DNA of 64,000 nucleotides. Source: Monodelphis domestica. Taxonomy: Eukaryota; Chordata; Mammalia; Didelphimorphia; Didelphidae. How positions within the stretch are numbered: the first letter of the stretch is position 1; every line of letters starts with the position of its first letter. The stretch spans positions 17,049,755-17,113,754 of the forward strand of contig NC_077232.1 in NCBI RefSeq assembly GCF_027887165.1, read 5' to 3'. This document shows positions 1 through 11,996 of the stretch, in pieces. The position numbers and the translations under genes were made by a program. The notes under the pieces were generated by a model that was not told the origin of the DNA, ran no database searches, and saw only the letters and a program-made list of their open reading frames with translations.

Positions 1-212
1 GAAATGATTGAATAAGAACAAAAAGGTGTACACAATGTAAATTATTCTAGCATGAAGGAGAACACAGAGCAGCTGGTATAGAGATTGCTCAAATGAGGAT
101 ATACCTTCTAACAATGCAGGTTGGTACCTTCTAAGCAATGTACAGTCTTAAACAGTTGCACAGAGCCCTAACCACTTAAGGATCATTTTCAGGGCCTAAA
201 AAGAAGCAAAGG
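1..212. other. Intron-like sequence, nothing recognised
   Basis: AT-rich sequence with no exon, repeat or RNA gene that I can support. It lies upstream of a LINE-1 fragment and is presumably intron of butyrophilin-like gene 1. Confidence 0.4.
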
Positions 213-1160
213 CAATTCTTTTTTTTAAAAACTTTATTTAGAATATTTTTCCATGGTTACATGATTCATGACTTCTTCCCATCCATCCTGCCTACCCTCT
301 CCCATAGCCAGTGAGCAATTCCAGGGAATTTTACATGTATCATTGTTCAAAACCTAATTCCATATTATTTCTATTTGCAATAGAGTGATCATTTAAAGTA
401 AACATTCCCAATCATATCCCCATTGGACCATATGATCAATCATATGTTTTTCTTCTGTGTTTCTACTCCCATAGTTTTTTCTATGCATATGGAACACATT
501 TTTTTTCTCCTATGTCCCTTTGGGATTGTCCTGGATCATCACATTGCTGCTAGTAGAGGAGTCCATTACATTAGATTGTACCACACTGTATCAGTCTCTG
601 TGTACAATATTCTCCTAGTTCTGCACCTTTTGCTCTACATCAATTCCTGGAGGTCTTTTGGGTTCACATGGAATTCCTCCAGTTCATTATTCCTTTCAGC
701 ACAATTGTATTCCATCACCATCAGATACCACAATTTGTTTGGCCATTCCCCAATCTAAGGACACCCCCTCATTTTCCAATTTTTTGCTACCACAATAAGC
801 ACAGCTATTTTTGTACATGTATTTTTCCTTATTATCTCTTTGGAGTAAAATCCCAGGAGTGGTATGGCTGGATCAAAGGGCATGGAGTCTATTAAAGCCC
901 TTTGGGCATAGTTCCAAATTGCCCTTCAGAATGGTTGGATCAATTCACAACTCCACCAGCAATGAATTAATGTACCATTTTTGCCACAATCCCTCCAACA
1001 TTCATTTCTTTCTTTTGCTGTCATATTGGCCAATCTGCTAGGTGTGAGGTGGTATCTAAGTGTTGTTTTGATTTGCATTTCTCCAATTATGATAGATTCA
1101 GAGCACTTTTTCATGTGCTTATTGATAGTTTTGATTTCTTTATCTGCAAAACACTGTTTT
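213..1160 (-). mobile_element. LINE-1 fragment, 3' end, antisense to the genes
   Basis: Reads on the minus strand as the C-terminal part of ORF2 and the 3' UTR of a mammalian LINE-1. The minus translation at about 926-1114 has the family-typical string for residues around 'EMQIKTTLRYHLTPSRLANM'. The + strand carries the antisense hallmarks (GGCTGGATCAAAGG, GTTTTGATTTGCATTTC). The T-rich start near 213 is the A-tail side. It is 5' truncated, ending inside the tandem-unit sequence near 1150. The short ORFs here are broken and not host genes. Confidence 0.85.
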
Positions 1161-1708
1161 TTAAGAAATAAAAACAGATAATTTTGAAAAACTAGTGAAT
1201 GGGAAGCAGTAAAAAAAGATTCATTAAGTGGAAGTTAGTATTACCTTAGAATGATCAGTTGAAATTTCAAATTGCCCTCCTTGGAAATCATGGAGTCGAA
1301 AGGTTTCATTTACAGATAAGAAAAGAGAGGCTCACAGATACTAACACTTTGTAAATACCAAAAAGAGACTGAGTGTGAGACACAGTACAGATTTGTACAT
1401 TATTGGATTGTGAGAAATGTAGAGATTATGTGGTACAACCTTATAATTTTAGAGATGAAAAAACCAAGAAGATGGTTTCCATGGGGACAGAGTGAATGAC
1501 TATGATGACAATCAGGTGTCAAATCTAGGTCTTCAGTTTCTTATTCCAGTGGTCATTCCTCTACATCAACAAAGTAGAAAATTTGTAAGCACAGAAATGT
1601 TTAATGAGGCACCCACCATAGTGTAAATGGATTATCTAAATAGAAGTGCTCATGATCTCTCTGTCTTTTCTTTCTCGTGCTATGTCTCTCTCTCCCTTCC
1701 TTTTATGG

Positions 1709-1729
1709 CTCTTCTTGAAAATTGACATT
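1709..1729 (+). pseudogene. Dead heptad microexon relic
   Basis: Aligns with the intact 18-nt exon at 55,651-55,668 (CTTCTTGAAAATTGACATTT against TTTCTGAAAATCAACATG). The acceptor has become TTTTATGG in place of TTTTACAG, and the donor GTAAGT has become TATGTA. Both splice sites are lost, so it should not be used. Confidence 0.5.
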
Positions 1730-2409
1730 TTATGTATTATTTTCTTGTTCATATCCCAGAATCTGCATATTGTGATTCTATATTCCACTGGACAATACTG
1801 GGAACTAAGTTGATTGAGAATCCCTTAAATCAATGAACTCATCTCATTCTTATAGTTTGTATAGCAGAGAGATTAGAAGTGTGAATTTTTCCTGTGAAGT
1901 GTTTGTTTTGGAAAGAGAATATTTCTTAAATCAGAAATTGAAAGAATTAACTTTGAAAAATTAAATGAAGTGAATGCAGTAAAGAATGAGGCATTTATTG
2001 GAAATAGATATTATGTTAGAATTAATTTTTTTAAGTTCAAGTGTCCTTTGTGGGCATGTAGTCCAGTGATTTAATTTTATCGTTGAGAAAGTAGTAGCTC
2101 ATAGATGCTGTCATAATTTAAATATCACAAAGATAATGAGTATTGTTTTGGGATAGATGCATACACTGTTAGGTTGTGAGGAACCTTAGAGATTATTTTA
2201 CTAAACCCTCTCATTTGACAAATGGAGAAACCAAGTTCTGTGGTCATTCCTTGAAATCAACAAATCTGAAAACTTGATAGAAGGGAAGTGTCAAATCAGG
2301 CATCCCCCTTGCTGTAAATGGGTAATCTATGTGGATGTGCTGATGATCTCTTTCTTTCTCTTTCTCTATCCCATTTCCTCTGGTTCTTTCATGGTGTTGA
2401 AATTTGACC

Positions 2410-2430
2410 TCCTGCTTTAAAGATCAACTT
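2410..2430 (+). pseudogene. Dead heptad microexon relic
   Basis: Resembles the exon at 58,334-58,354 (CTTTAAAGATCAACTT against ATCTGAAAGATCAATGT). It has no AG acceptor, and the donor reads GATGTG. The equivalent place in gene 2 (about 56,300) has been destroyed by an LTR insertion. Confidence 0.4.
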
Positions 2431-3120
2431 GATGTGTTTTTTTCTCGTTCAACATCTATACATACATATACAGTGAAGCTACCAAAAATTGGATAATGTT
2501 AGGAATTAAATTCATCAGCAATTCCCCAGATCCATGTAAATGTCCAGTCTCACAATTTTGAAGAGGGGAGATATTATGGGATTGGATTTTTCGTGAGAAG
2601 TGTGTTTCTGTTTTCCAAAACACTGTTTGTTAAGAAATAAAACAAAGGGAATTTGGGAAAGCCTAGTGAAAGGGAAACAGCCAGAAGTGAGTCATTAAGC
2701 AGAAGTTAGTGTTACGTTAGAATGCTCAGGAGAGAGCTGGAAGTTCCCCACCTCCTAGAAGCAATGGAATCCAAAGGTTTATTTTTCAAAATGAGAAAAT
2801 GGAAGCTCACCAGTATTTTATATTTCCAAATGCCAGAATGGTGCTGAGTGTGAGAACTGGAATAGATTTGTACTTTACTGGATTATAAGAAATCGTAATT
2901 ATGTAGTTCAATACTAAAATATTACAGATGAAAATTCTGATAACATGGTTTCCATCTCAGAGTGAATTAAAATGAGAAGCAGGCCACAAATCCAGTTCTT
3001 ATGAGCCCTAGTCCAGCAATCATTCCTTGACCTCAATCAGCTTGAGATTATGGGGGAACAGAAGTATCAACTGAGGCATCATTTTTGTTTTAAATTGTTA
3101 ATGTACATATATCTACTAAT

Positions 3121-3123
<3 letters not shown>

Positions 3124-3173
<50 letters not shown>
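3124..3173 (+). repeat. (CT)n microsatellite before a microexon
   Basis: About 25 CT dinucleotides, 20 nt upstream of a heptad exon relic. Comparable CT-rich tracts precede most heptad exons of gene 1 and act as the polypyrimidine tract side of the acceptor. They also generate spurious Leu-Ser and Arg-Glu open frames. Confidence 0.95.
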
Positions 3174-3175
<2 letters not shown>

Positions 3176-3193
3176 ACTCTCACCAATTTACGG

Positions 3194-3214
3194 AGAAACT
3201 TGCAGAGCAATGTG
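3194..3214 (+). pseudogene. Heptad microexon with mutated acceptor
   Basis: A 21-nt block with a good donor (GTGAGTAAT), but the acceptor reads ATTTACGG instead of TTTACAG, so the AG is lost by one substitution. In phase 1 the body is open (E-K-L-A-E-Q-C if preceded by G). A cryptic AG inside the exon (CTTGCAG) would yield a 9-nt exon. Probably skipped. Confidence 0.55.
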
Positions 3215-4020
3215 GTGAGTAATATTTTCTCATTCATTTTCCACATTGTATGTAAGTAGTGGTATTGTTTACATGGAGAATGCTGGGAAATAAAGTGATA
3301 GGGTGTTGCCCCAAATAAGGCAATCATACAGCATCCCTAACTTGTAGAGGGATGATATAATCTGTTTTATTGTCCCTTGTGTGTGCATGCATGTTTTGTA
3401 AAAATTCTGTTTCTCAAAAAATAAAAGGAAAGGAAAAATTAAAAGATATTGAAAGTGAAGCAATAAGAAATGAGTTATGAAGAGGGAGTTAGTATGACCT
3501 TACAATTCTCAGTTCAAGGATGGAAAAGTCCTTTTTGAAATCTATGGAGACCAAAGACTTCATTTAGAGATGAGACATAAGAGGCACAGAGAGGTTGTGA
3601 TTTTCCAAATGCCAGAATGGTGCTGAGTGTTTGAGCTGGCAAAGATTTATACATTATAGCACACTGAGAAATCTTAGAGATTATGTAATTCAATCCTCAA
3701 ATTTTACAGATGAAAACTCTGAGAAAATAGTTTCTGCCTCAGAGTGAATGAATATGAGAAGCAGGCTACAAATCGGGTGTTTGTGAGTCCTAGTCCAGTA
3801 ATCATTCCTTGACATCAATCAGCTTGAGGTCTTGGGTAACAGAAGTATCAACTGAGGCATCATTTTTCTTTTAAATTGTTAATGTACCTACATCTACTCA
3901 TCAGCTCTATCTGTCTGTCTGTCTGTCTGTCTCTCTCTCCCTCTCTCCCTCCCCATATCTCTGTCTCTTTCTCACTGTTTCACTCCATCTTTAATTTGTT
4001 GATCTCTCACCATTTTACAG
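3215..4020 (+). repeat. Heptad-array unit of about 0.8 kb
   Basis: First well-preserved short unit. From the donor it runs through ATTTTCTCATTCATTTTCCACAT-type sequence, GGAGAATGCTGGGAA, AAGAAATAAAAG, TGAGTTATGAAG and GGTGCTGAGTGT, then a run of CT, CTGT and CCCT before the next acceptor. The 4042-4757 unit has the same order. Confidence 0.8.
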
Positions 4021-4041
4021 AGAAAAGTGTTGCAGAACGTG
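4021..4041 (+). CDS. Butyrophilin-like gene 1, heptad microexon
   Basis: A 21-nt exon between ACCATTTTACAG and GTGAGTAAG. Butyrophilins carry 21-27-nt exons between the transmembrane and B30.2 exons, each encoding about seven residues of the cytoplasmic juxtamembrane segment. In phase 1 (two bases completing the previous codon) it reads E-K-S-V-A-E-R and passes on a G, so identical units can be chained without frame change. It is the first unit in the window with both splice sites intact. Whether it is spliced into a mature message cannot be told from sequence. Confidence 0.7.
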
Positions 4042-4631
4042 GTGAGTAAGATTTTCTCAATTATTTTCCAAAATAAGGCTACCATACAGCCTCCCTTATT
4101 TGCAGAGGGAAGATGTTACCTATTTTATTTTCCCTTGTTGTGTTTCTTTTTTACCAAAAAATTGTTTCACAAGAAATAAAAGAAGAGGAAAATTTAAAAA
4201 AAAAGTATTGAAAGAGAAGCAGTAAGAAAAGAGTCATGAAGAGGAAGTTAGTATGGCCTTAGAATTATTAGTTCAAGTGGTAAATGCCCTGCTTCATAGA
4301 GATCCAGAGGCTCAGAGATGTTGTCATTTTCCAAATGCCAGAATGATGCTGAGTGTAAGAGCTGCCAAAGATTTGTACATTACAGCACACTGAGAAATCT
4401 TAGAGATTATGTAATACAATCCTAAAATTTTAGAGATGAAAACTTTGAGAAAATGGATTCCTCTCTATCTCAGAACAAATTAATATGAGAAGCAGGCAAC
4501 AAATCTAGTTCTTATGAGTCCTAGTCCAGTAATCATTCTTTAACATCAATCAGCTTGAGGTCCTGGGGAACAGAAGTGTCAATTGAGGAATCATTTTTGT
4601 TTTAAATTGTTAATGTCCATACATCTACTGA

Positions 4632-4636
<5 letters not shown>

Positions 4637-4704
<68 letters not shown>
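4637..4704 (+). repeat. (CT)n microsatellite before a microexon
   Basis: About 34 uninterrupted CT units, ending 53 nt before the exon at 4758. Confidence 0.95.
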
Positions 4705-4710
<6 letters not shown>

Positions 4711-4757
4711 CTATCTCACTCCATCTATCATTGTGTTTATCTCTCACTATTTTACAG

Positions 4758-4778
4758 AGAATCGTGTTATAGTACGTG
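4758..4778 (+). CDS. Butyrophilin-like gene 1, heptad microexon
   Basis: A 21-nt exon between ACTATTTTACAG and GTGAGTAAG. Phase 1 gives E-N-R-V-I-V-R. Phase 0 would meet TAG at its fifth codon, so this unit helps fix the phase. It has lost the acidic residue found at heptad position 6 in most other units. Confidence 0.7.
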
Positions 4779-5477
4779 GTGAGTAAGATTTTCTCATTTA
4801 ATTTACATATTATATAAATAACTACTGCTATTGTTTAAATGGAGAATGCTGGGAAGTAAAATAGTCAGATGCCCTTTGTGACTGTTTACACCTGAAAATA
4901 AGGCAAGCATACAGCATTCCTTCTTTGTAGAGGGAAGATATAATATGTTTTATTTTCTGTTGGGAAGTGTTGTTGTTGTTTTTTTTTTTGCCAAGACATT
5001 GTTTCTTAAGAAAAAATGAAAGGAAAATGTAAACTGTAGTAAATATGAAGCAGTAAGAAATGAGTCATGAAGTGGAAGTTAGTATGACCTTAGAATTATC
5101 AGCTGAAAGTTGCAAATATCCTTCCTGGAATCTATGGAGACCAATGGCTTCTTTTACAGATGAGACATGAGAGACTCAGAGATTTTGTCATTTTCCAAAT
5201 GTCAGAATGATGCTGAGTGTTTGAGCTCGTAAAGATTTTTACATTATTGGATTTTGAGAAATCTTAGAGTTTATGCATTTCAATCCTCAGATTTTACAGA
5301 TGATAACTCTGAGAAAATGGTTTCTGTCTCATAGCGAATTAATATGAGAAGCAGGCCACAAAACTTGTGCTTATGAGTCCTAGTCCAGTAATCATTCCTT
5401 GACCTCAATCAGCTTGAGTTCCTGGGAGAACAGAAGTATCAATTGCAGCATCATTTTTCTTTTAAATTGTTAATGTA

Positions 5478-5610
5478 GGGGGCAGCTATGTGGCTCAGTG
5501 GATTGAGAAGGGAAATCCTAGGTTCAAATCTTGCCTCAGATACTTCCTAGATGTGTGACCATGGGAAAGTCACTTAACGATCATTGCCTGAAAAACAAAA
5601 CAAAAATAAG
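5478..5610 (+). mobile_element. tRNA-derived SINE, short copy
   Basis: Starts GGGGCAGCTATGTGGCTCAG and contains the B-box-like GGTTCAAATC, then TGTGACC.TGGGAAAGTCACTTAA and an A-rich end. It is flanked by a 10-bp duplication, TTGTTAATGT (5468-5477 and 5611-5620). The sister unit at 7,280-7,310 lacks it, so it inserted after the units diverged or was not copied. Confidence 0.9.
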
Positions 5611-5637
5611 TTGTTAATGTCCATATATCTACTGATG

Positions 5638-5639
<2 letters not shown>

Positions 5640-5698
<59 letters not shown>
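5640..5698 (+). repeat. (CT)n microsatellite before a microexon
   Basis: About 29 CT units followed by a CTGTCT variant run to about 5760, ending 30 nt before the exon at 5791. Confidence 0.95.
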
Positions 5699-5703
<5 letters not shown>

Positions 5704-5790
5704 GTCTCTGTCTTTGTCTCTGTCTCTCTCGGTCTCTCTCTCCCTGTCTCACTCTGTCTTCAATTGTGTTGATCTCTCACCATTTTATAG

Positions 5791-5811
5791 AGAATAATGC
5801 AACGGTTCGTG
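5791..5811 (+). CDS. Butyrophilin-like gene 1, heptad microexon
   Basis: A 21-nt exon between CCATTTTATAG and GTAAGTAAG. Phase 1 reads E-N-N-A-T-V-R. Phase 2 would start GAA-TAA and is closed. It is identical to the exon at 7440-7460, and both are followed by nearly identical 1.5 kb of intron, so this is the youngest duplication in the array. The acceptor TATAG is slightly weaker than the usual TACAG. Confidence 0.7.
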
Positions 5812-6328
5812 GTAAGTAAGGCTTTCTCATTTATTTTCCACCTCATACATGTAATTAGTGGAACTATTTCCATGGAGAATACTGGAAAGTAGAATGATCA
5901 GATGTTTTCCAAAATAAGGCTACCATACAGCATCTCTACTTTGTAGAGGGAAGATATTATCTATTTTGTTTTCTGTTTGCAAGTTTTTCCCCCAAAACAT
6001 TGTTTTTCAAGCCATGAAAGAAAGGAAAAATGTAAACAGTTGTGAATGTGAAGCAGTAAGAAATAAGTCAAGAAGTGGAACTTAGTATGACCTTAGAGTT
6101 ATCAGATGAAAGTTGCAAATACACTTCCTGGAATCGATGGAGTTCAGTGGATTTATTTAAAGTTGAGACACCAGAGGCTCAGAGCTGTTATCATTTTCTA
6201 AATTCCAGAATGATGCTGACTGTGAGAGCTGGCAAAGATTTGTACATTATTGGATTGTGAGAAATCTTAGAGATTGTGTATTTCAGTCTTCAGATTTTAT
6301 GTATGATAACTCTGAGAAAATGGTTTCC

Positions 6329-7141
6329 ATTGAAAAAGATATTTGCCCCCAAAAGGAGATATATGGATATGTCAGGACTTAGATGGATTGATTGATGAGG
6401 AAAAAACGCACCTAGGGACCTTCCCAGGGCCAATGAAACACAAACCCCTTGAGACTCCATGAAAACAAAAATGGTTATTTTGCTTAATACGTTTAGGGAA
6501 CTAATAGGTCAGATGCAAAGGGTCCCTGACTCTATAGAGTTCTATCTTCATCCACTTCTGAATGTCCTATCATGAGAAAGCACTTCTGATTTTCTGAAAC
6601 CTTCTTTTCAGCTCCCTGATGTTTCTAAATCCAAAAACCATCTGACTAATTTTCCAAAGTAAGAATCCTAGATTGTTAATCAACTAAACTTAATTGTCTC
6701 TAAAAGGGCTAGTGAGAATGGACTCCTAAGTGGACTGAGTTGTTCCCCAAACCTGGGGTTGGTTTCTTAGTTAAAAAACCCCCAAAGTCCTAGATGTCAA
6801 ACCCTTTGGTTTACCTTAGCCCAATTGTTACAGCCAAATTGTCAACAGCACTGCAGGGAAACCCAGATCTCCTCCTAGCTATCTTCCAAACCCAAATCCT
6901 CGCAATTTCTTCAGGAAACTAGTGAGGTTCCAGGAGTTGATGGAGCAGGTGTTGTGCCTTCCAGCTCAGGGAAAGGACAGTTTTGTAGTGACAGATAACT
7001 CAGTTAACTCCCCAAATCCTCCTCTCCAATGTCTTCTCCTTCTAGAATCTTTTCCCAGCTTTCATGGTTAAATTCTCCTCTCTCCCTTTTAGAGACAACT
7101 TTTGCATTTTCTCTTATCCCGTATTGCTCTTTCCTTACATG
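6329..7141 (+). repeat. Internal ~0.8-kb module, copy 1
   Basis: Inserted between AAAATGGTTTC and GTCTCAGAGAGAATTAAT, which are adjacent in the short units. It starts TTGAAAAAGATATTTGCCCC and ends CCTTACATG. It has no open frame of note and no A-tail or terminal repeat that I can define. It probably began as one transposon insertion and was then carried through the unit duplications. Confidence 0.75.
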
Positions 7142-7308
7142 GTCTCAGAGAGAATTAATATGAGAAAGAGGCTATAAATTGAATCCTTATGAGTCCTAGT
7201 CCAGTAATAATTGGTTGACCTTAATCAGCTTGAATTCCAGGGGAAAAGAAGTTTCAATTGAGGCATCATTTTAATTTTAAATAGTTAATGTTCATATATC
7301 TACTGATG

Positions 7309-7310
<2 letters not shown>

Positions 7311-7391
<81 letters not shown>
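7311..7391 (+). repeat. (CT)n microsatellite before a microexon
   Basis: About 40 CT units with one CTGT interruption, ending 48 nt before the exon at 7440. Confidence 0.95.
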
Positions 7392-7439
7392 CCTGTCTCA
7401 CTCTGTCTTCAATTGTGTTGATCTCTCACCATTTTACAG

Positions 7440-7460
7440 AGAATAATGCAACGGTTCGTG
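7440..7460 (+). CDS. Butyrophilin-like gene 1, heptad microexon
   Basis: A 21-nt exon between ACCATTTTACAG and GTAAGTAAG, identical in sequence to 5791-5811 (E-N-N-A-T-V-R in phase 1). The acceptor here is the consensus TACAG. Confidence 0.72.
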
Positions 7461-7976
7461 GTAAGTAAGGCTTTCTCATTTATTTTCCACATCATACATG
7501 TAATTAGTGGAACTATTTCCATGGAGAATACTGGAAAGTAGAATGATCAGATGTTTTCCAAAATAAGGCTACCATACAGCATCTCTACTTTGTAGAGGGA
7601 AGATATTATCTATTTTGTTTTCTGTTTGCAAGTTTTTCCCCCAAAACATTGTTTTTCAAGCCATGAAAGAAAGGAAAAATGTAAAAAGTTGTGAATGTGA
7701 AGCAGTAAGAAATAAGTCAAGAAGTGGAACTTAGTATGACCTTAGAGTTATCAGATGAAAGTTGCAAATACTCTTCCTGGAATCGATGGAGTTCAGTGGA
7801 TTTATTTAAAGTTGAGACACCAGAGGCTCAGAGCTGTTATCATTTTCCAAATTCCAGAATGATGCTGACTGTGAGAGCTGGCAAAGATTTGTACATTATT
7901 GGATTGTGAGAAATCTTAGAGATTGTGTATTTCAGTCTTCAGATTTTGTGTATGATAACTCTGAAAAATGGCTTCT

Positions 7977-8782
7977 ATTGAAAAATATATTTGCCCCCAA
8001 AAGGAGATATGTGGATATGTCAGGACTTAGATGGATTGATTGATGAGGAACCCTCCCGCCCAGGAACCTTCCCAGGGCCAATGAAGCACAAACCCCTTGA
8101 GACTCCATGAAAACAAAAATAGTTATTTTGCTTAATACGTTTAGGGAACTAATAGGTCAGATGCAAAGGGTCCCTGACTCTATAGAGTTCTATCTTCATC
8201 CACTTCTGAATCTCCTATCATGAGAAAGCACTTCTGATTTTCTGAAACCTTTTCAGCTCCCTGATGTTTCTAAATCCAAAAACCATCTGACTAATTTTCC
8301 AAAGTAAGAATCCTAGATTGTTAATCAACTAAACTTAATTGTCTCTAAAAGGGCTAGTGAGAATGGACTCCTAAGTGGACTGAGTTGTTCCCCAAACCTG
8401 GGGTTAGTTTCTTAGTTAAAAAACCCCCAAAGTCCCAGATGTTATACCCTTTTGTTTACCCTAGCCCAATTGCTACAGCCAAATTGTCAACAGCACTGCA
8501 GGGAAACCCAGATCTCCTCCTAGCTATCTTCCAAACCCAAATCCTCGCAATTTCTTCGGGAAACTAGTGAGGTTCCAGGAGTTGATGGAGCAGGTGTTGT
8601 CCCTTCCAGCTCAGGGAAAGGACAGTTTTGTAGCGACAGATAACTCAGTTAACTTCCCAAATCCTCCTCTGCAATATCTTTTCCTTCTAGAACTTTTCCC
8701 AGGGTTCATGGCTAAATTCTCTCTAACTTTTAGAGACAACTTTTTCATTTTCTCTTATCCCTTATTCCTCTATCCTTATACT
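7977..8782 (+). repeat. Internal ~0.8-kb module, copy 2
   Basis: Second copy of the module, close to copy 1. It contains the same GACTTAGATGGATTGATTGATGAGG and CCAGATCTCCTCCTAGC blocks. The short open frames at 8385-8818 differ between copies and are not conserved coding. Confidence 0.75.
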
Positions 8783-9060
8783 GTCTCAGAGAGAATTAAT
8801 ATGAGAAAGAGGCTATAAATTGAATGCTTATGAGTAATAATTACTTGACCTTAAGCAACTTGACTTCCTGGGGGAACAGAATTTTCAATTGAGGCATCAT
8901 TTTATTTTTAAATTGTTAATGTACATATTCTATTAATGAGATCTCTCTCTCTTTCTCTCTTTCTGTCTGTCTCTGTCTCTCTCTCTCTCTCTGTCTCTCT
9001 TCCTTCACTCTCCCTGTCTCACTCTGTCTTTAATTACATTGATCTCTCACCATTTTACAG

Positions 9061-9081
9061 AGAATAATGCAACGGAACGTG
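9061..9081 (+). CDS. Butyrophilin-like gene 1, heptad microexon
   Basis: A 21-nt exon between ACCATTTTACAG and GTGAGTAAG. Phase 1 reads E-N-N-A-T-E-R, restoring the glutamate at position 6 that the two preceding copies have replaced by valine. Phase 2 is closed by TAA. The upstream pyrimidine tract (8940-9030) is a mixed CT/CTGT/CTTT run rather than a pure CT repeat. Confidence 0.72.
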
Positions 9082-9600
9082 GTGAGTAAGACTTTCTCAT
9101 TCATTTTCCACATCATATATGTAATTAGTGGTACTGTTTACATGGAGATTGCTGGGAAGGAAAATTATCAGATGTTCTGCAAACTAAGGTTACTATACAT
9201 CTTCCCTTCTTTATAGAGGGAAGAAATTATCTCTTATTTTCTGTTGGGGAGTTTTTTTTTTTTGGTCCAAAACACTGTTACTCAAGCAATAAAAAAGGAA
9301 AAACTTAAAAAGTTATAAACGCGAAGCAGTAAGAAATGAGTCATGAAGTGGAAGTTATTGTTACCTTAGAGTTATCAGCTGAAAGTTGCAAATAGTCTTC
9401 TTGGAATCAATGGAGTTCAGTGGCTTCATTTAGTGATGAGACACCAGAGGCTCAGAGCTGTTATCATTTTCCAAATTCTAGAATCATGCTGAGTGTGAGA
9501 ACTGGCAAAGATTTGTACATTATTGGACTGTGAGAAATCTTAGAGATTGTGTATTTCAATCCTCAGATTTTATGTATGATAACTCTGAGAAAATGTTTTC

Positions 9601-10407
9601 TATTGAAAAAGAGATGTCCCCCCCAAAGGAGATATGTGAATAGGGCAGGACCTAGATGGATTGATTGATGAGGAAAAAACCCACCTAGGGACCTTCCCAG
9701 GGCCAATGAAGCAAAAACTCCTTGAGACTATATGAAAACAAAAAGTTATTTTGCTTAATAAGCTTAGGGAACTAATAGGTAAGATCCAAAGGGTCCCTGA
9801 TTCTATAGTGCTCTATATCCACCCATTTCTGAATCTCCTATCATGAGGAAGCTCTTCTGATCTTCTTAAACTTTCTCATCAACTCCCTCATGTTTCTAAA
9901 TCCAAAAACCATGTGACTAATTTTCTAGACTAAGAATCCTTGATTGTTAATCAACAATTAATTGTCTGTAAAAGGGCTAGTGAGAATGGACTCCCAAGTG
10001 GACTGAGCCCTTCCCCCAGCCTGGGGATGGCTTCTTACGTATAAAGCCCCCAACTTCCTAGATGTCAAACCCTTTGGTTTACCTTAGCCCAATTGTCACA
10101 GCCATATTGTCCTCAGCACTGCAGGGAAACCCAGATCTCCTCCTAGCTATCTTCCAAGCTCAAATCCTCCCACTTTCTCCAGGAAAGTAGTCAGATTACA
10201 GAAGCTGAGGAGGAACTGTTCTACCTTCCAGCTCAGGGAATGTACAGCTGTATAGTGAGAATTAACCAAGTTAACTCCCCAAACCCTTCTCTGCAATGTC
10301 TTCTCCTTCTAGAATCTTTTCCTAGGGTTCATGGCTAAATTCACCTCTCTCCCTTTTAGAGACAACTTTTGCATTTTCTCTTATCCCGTATCCCTCTATC
10401 CTTACAG
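9601..10407 (+). repeat. Internal ~0.8-kb module, copy 3
   Basis: Same module with more substitutions. Ends CCTTACAGTGTCTC. Confidence 0.75.
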
Positions 10408-10648
10408 TGTCTCAGAGAGAATTAATAGGAGAAAGAGGCTATAAATTGAATGCTCATGAGTCCTAGACCAGTAATGATTGCTTGACCTCAATTTGCTTGA
10501 CTTCCTGGGGGAACAGAAGTGTCAAATGGGGCATCATTTTCATTTTAAATTGTTAATGTACATACTTCTACTGATGAGCTCTCTCTCTCTCTTCACTCTC
10601 TCTGTCTCACTCTGTCTTTAATTGTATTGATCTCTCACCATTTTACAG

Positions 10649-10669
10649 AGAAGAATGTTATAGAACGTG
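10649..10669 (+). CDS. Butyrophilin-like gene 1, heptad microexon
   Basis: A 21-nt exon between ACCATTTTACAG and GTGAGTAAG. Phase 1 reads E-K-N-V-I-E-R. Phase 0 meets TAG. Only a short CT tract (about 10580-10610) precedes it, unlike its neighbours, so long CT expansion is not needed for the unit to persist. Confidence 0.72.
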
Positions 10670-11190
10670 GTGAGTAAGTTGTTCTCATTCATTTTCCACA
10701 TCATATATGTAACTAGTGGTATTGTTTACATGGAGAATGCTGGGAAGTAAAACTATCAGACGTTCCATGAAATAAGGCTATCATACAGCATCACTTCTTT
10801 GAAGAGAGAAGATATTATCTGTTTCATTTTCTGTTAGCGAGGTTTTTTTTTTTGCCAAAACATTGTTACTCAAGAAATAAAAGAAAGGAGAAATTTAAAA
10901 AGTTTTAAATGTAGGACAGTAAGAAACAAGTCATGAAGTTCAAATTAGTGTGACCTTAGTGTTATCAGCTGAAGATTGCAAATACTCTTCTTGGAATCGA
11001 TGGAGTTCAGTGGCTTCATTTAGAAATGAGACACCAGAGGCTCAGAGCTGTTATCATTTTCCAAATTCCAGAATCATGCTGAGTGTGAGAACTGGCAAAG
11101 ATTTGTACATTATTGGATTGTGAGAAATCTTAGAGATTGTGTATTTCAATCCTCAGATTTTATGTATGATAACTCTGAGAAAATGTTTTC

Positions 11191-11996
11191 TATTGAAAGA
11201 GAGATATCCCCCCAAAAGGAGATATGTAGATATGGATCCAGATGGGTTGATTGATGAGGAAAAAACCCACCTAGGGACCTTCCCAGGGCCAATGAAGCAC
11301 AAACTCCTTGAGACTATATGAAAACAAAAGGTTATTTTGCTTAATAAGCTTAGGGAACTAATAGATATGATCCAAAGAGTCCCTGATCCTATAGTGCTCT
11401 ATATCCACCCACTTCTGAATCTCCTATCATGAGGAAGCTCTTCTGATCTTCTTAAATCTTCTCATCAACTCCATGATGTTTCTAAATCCAAAAACCATCT
11501 GACTAATTTTTTAGACTAAGAATCCTAGATTTTTAATGAACTAAACTTAATTGTCTGTAAAAGGGCTAGTGGGAATGGACTCCCAAGTGGACTGAGCCCT
11601 TCCCCCAGCCTGGGGATGGCTTCTTAGGTATAAAGCCCCCAAAGTCCCAGATGTCAAACCCTTTGGTTTACCTTAGCCCAATTGTCACAGCCATATTGTC
11701 CACAGCACTGCAGGGAAACCCAGATCTCCTCCTAGGTATCTTCCAAGCTCAAATCCTCCCACTTCCTCCAGGAAAGTAGTCAGATTACTGAAGCTGATGG
11801 AGCAACTGTTCTCCCTTCCATCTCAGGGAATGGACAGTAGTATAGTGACAGTTAATTCAGTTAACTCCTGAAACACTCCTATGAAATGTCCTCTTCTAGA
11901 CTCTTTTCCCAGTGTTCATGGCTAAATTCTCCTTTCTCCCTTTTAGAGACAACTTTTGCATTTTCTCTTATCCCTTATTCCTCTAACCTTACAGTG
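11191..11996 (+). repeat. Internal ~0.8-kb module, copy 4
   Basis: Closest to copy 3. The frame at 11139-11321 is a chance open stretch, closed or altered in the other copies. Confidence 0.75.

Larger units (their letters stand above)
1161..3120 (+). other. Decayed heptad-unit sequence of butyrophilin-like gene 1
   Basis: Repeats the spacer vocabulary of the later units: AAGAAATAAAA, GAAGCAGTAAGAAA, TCATTAAGTGGAAGTTAGT, GATTGTGAGAAAT and similar. It matches 55,081-56,290 downstream of the gene 2 transmembrane exon, so the 3' halves of genes 1 and 2 are paralogous. Two exon relics are listed separately. No intact exon is seen. Confidence 0.6.

Noticed and set aside
6075..7909. Paired 61-codon frames at 6075-6260 and 7724-7909 as conserved small proteins
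   Set aside because: They are intron sequence of two recently duplicated units. The corresponding stretches of older units do not keep the frame.
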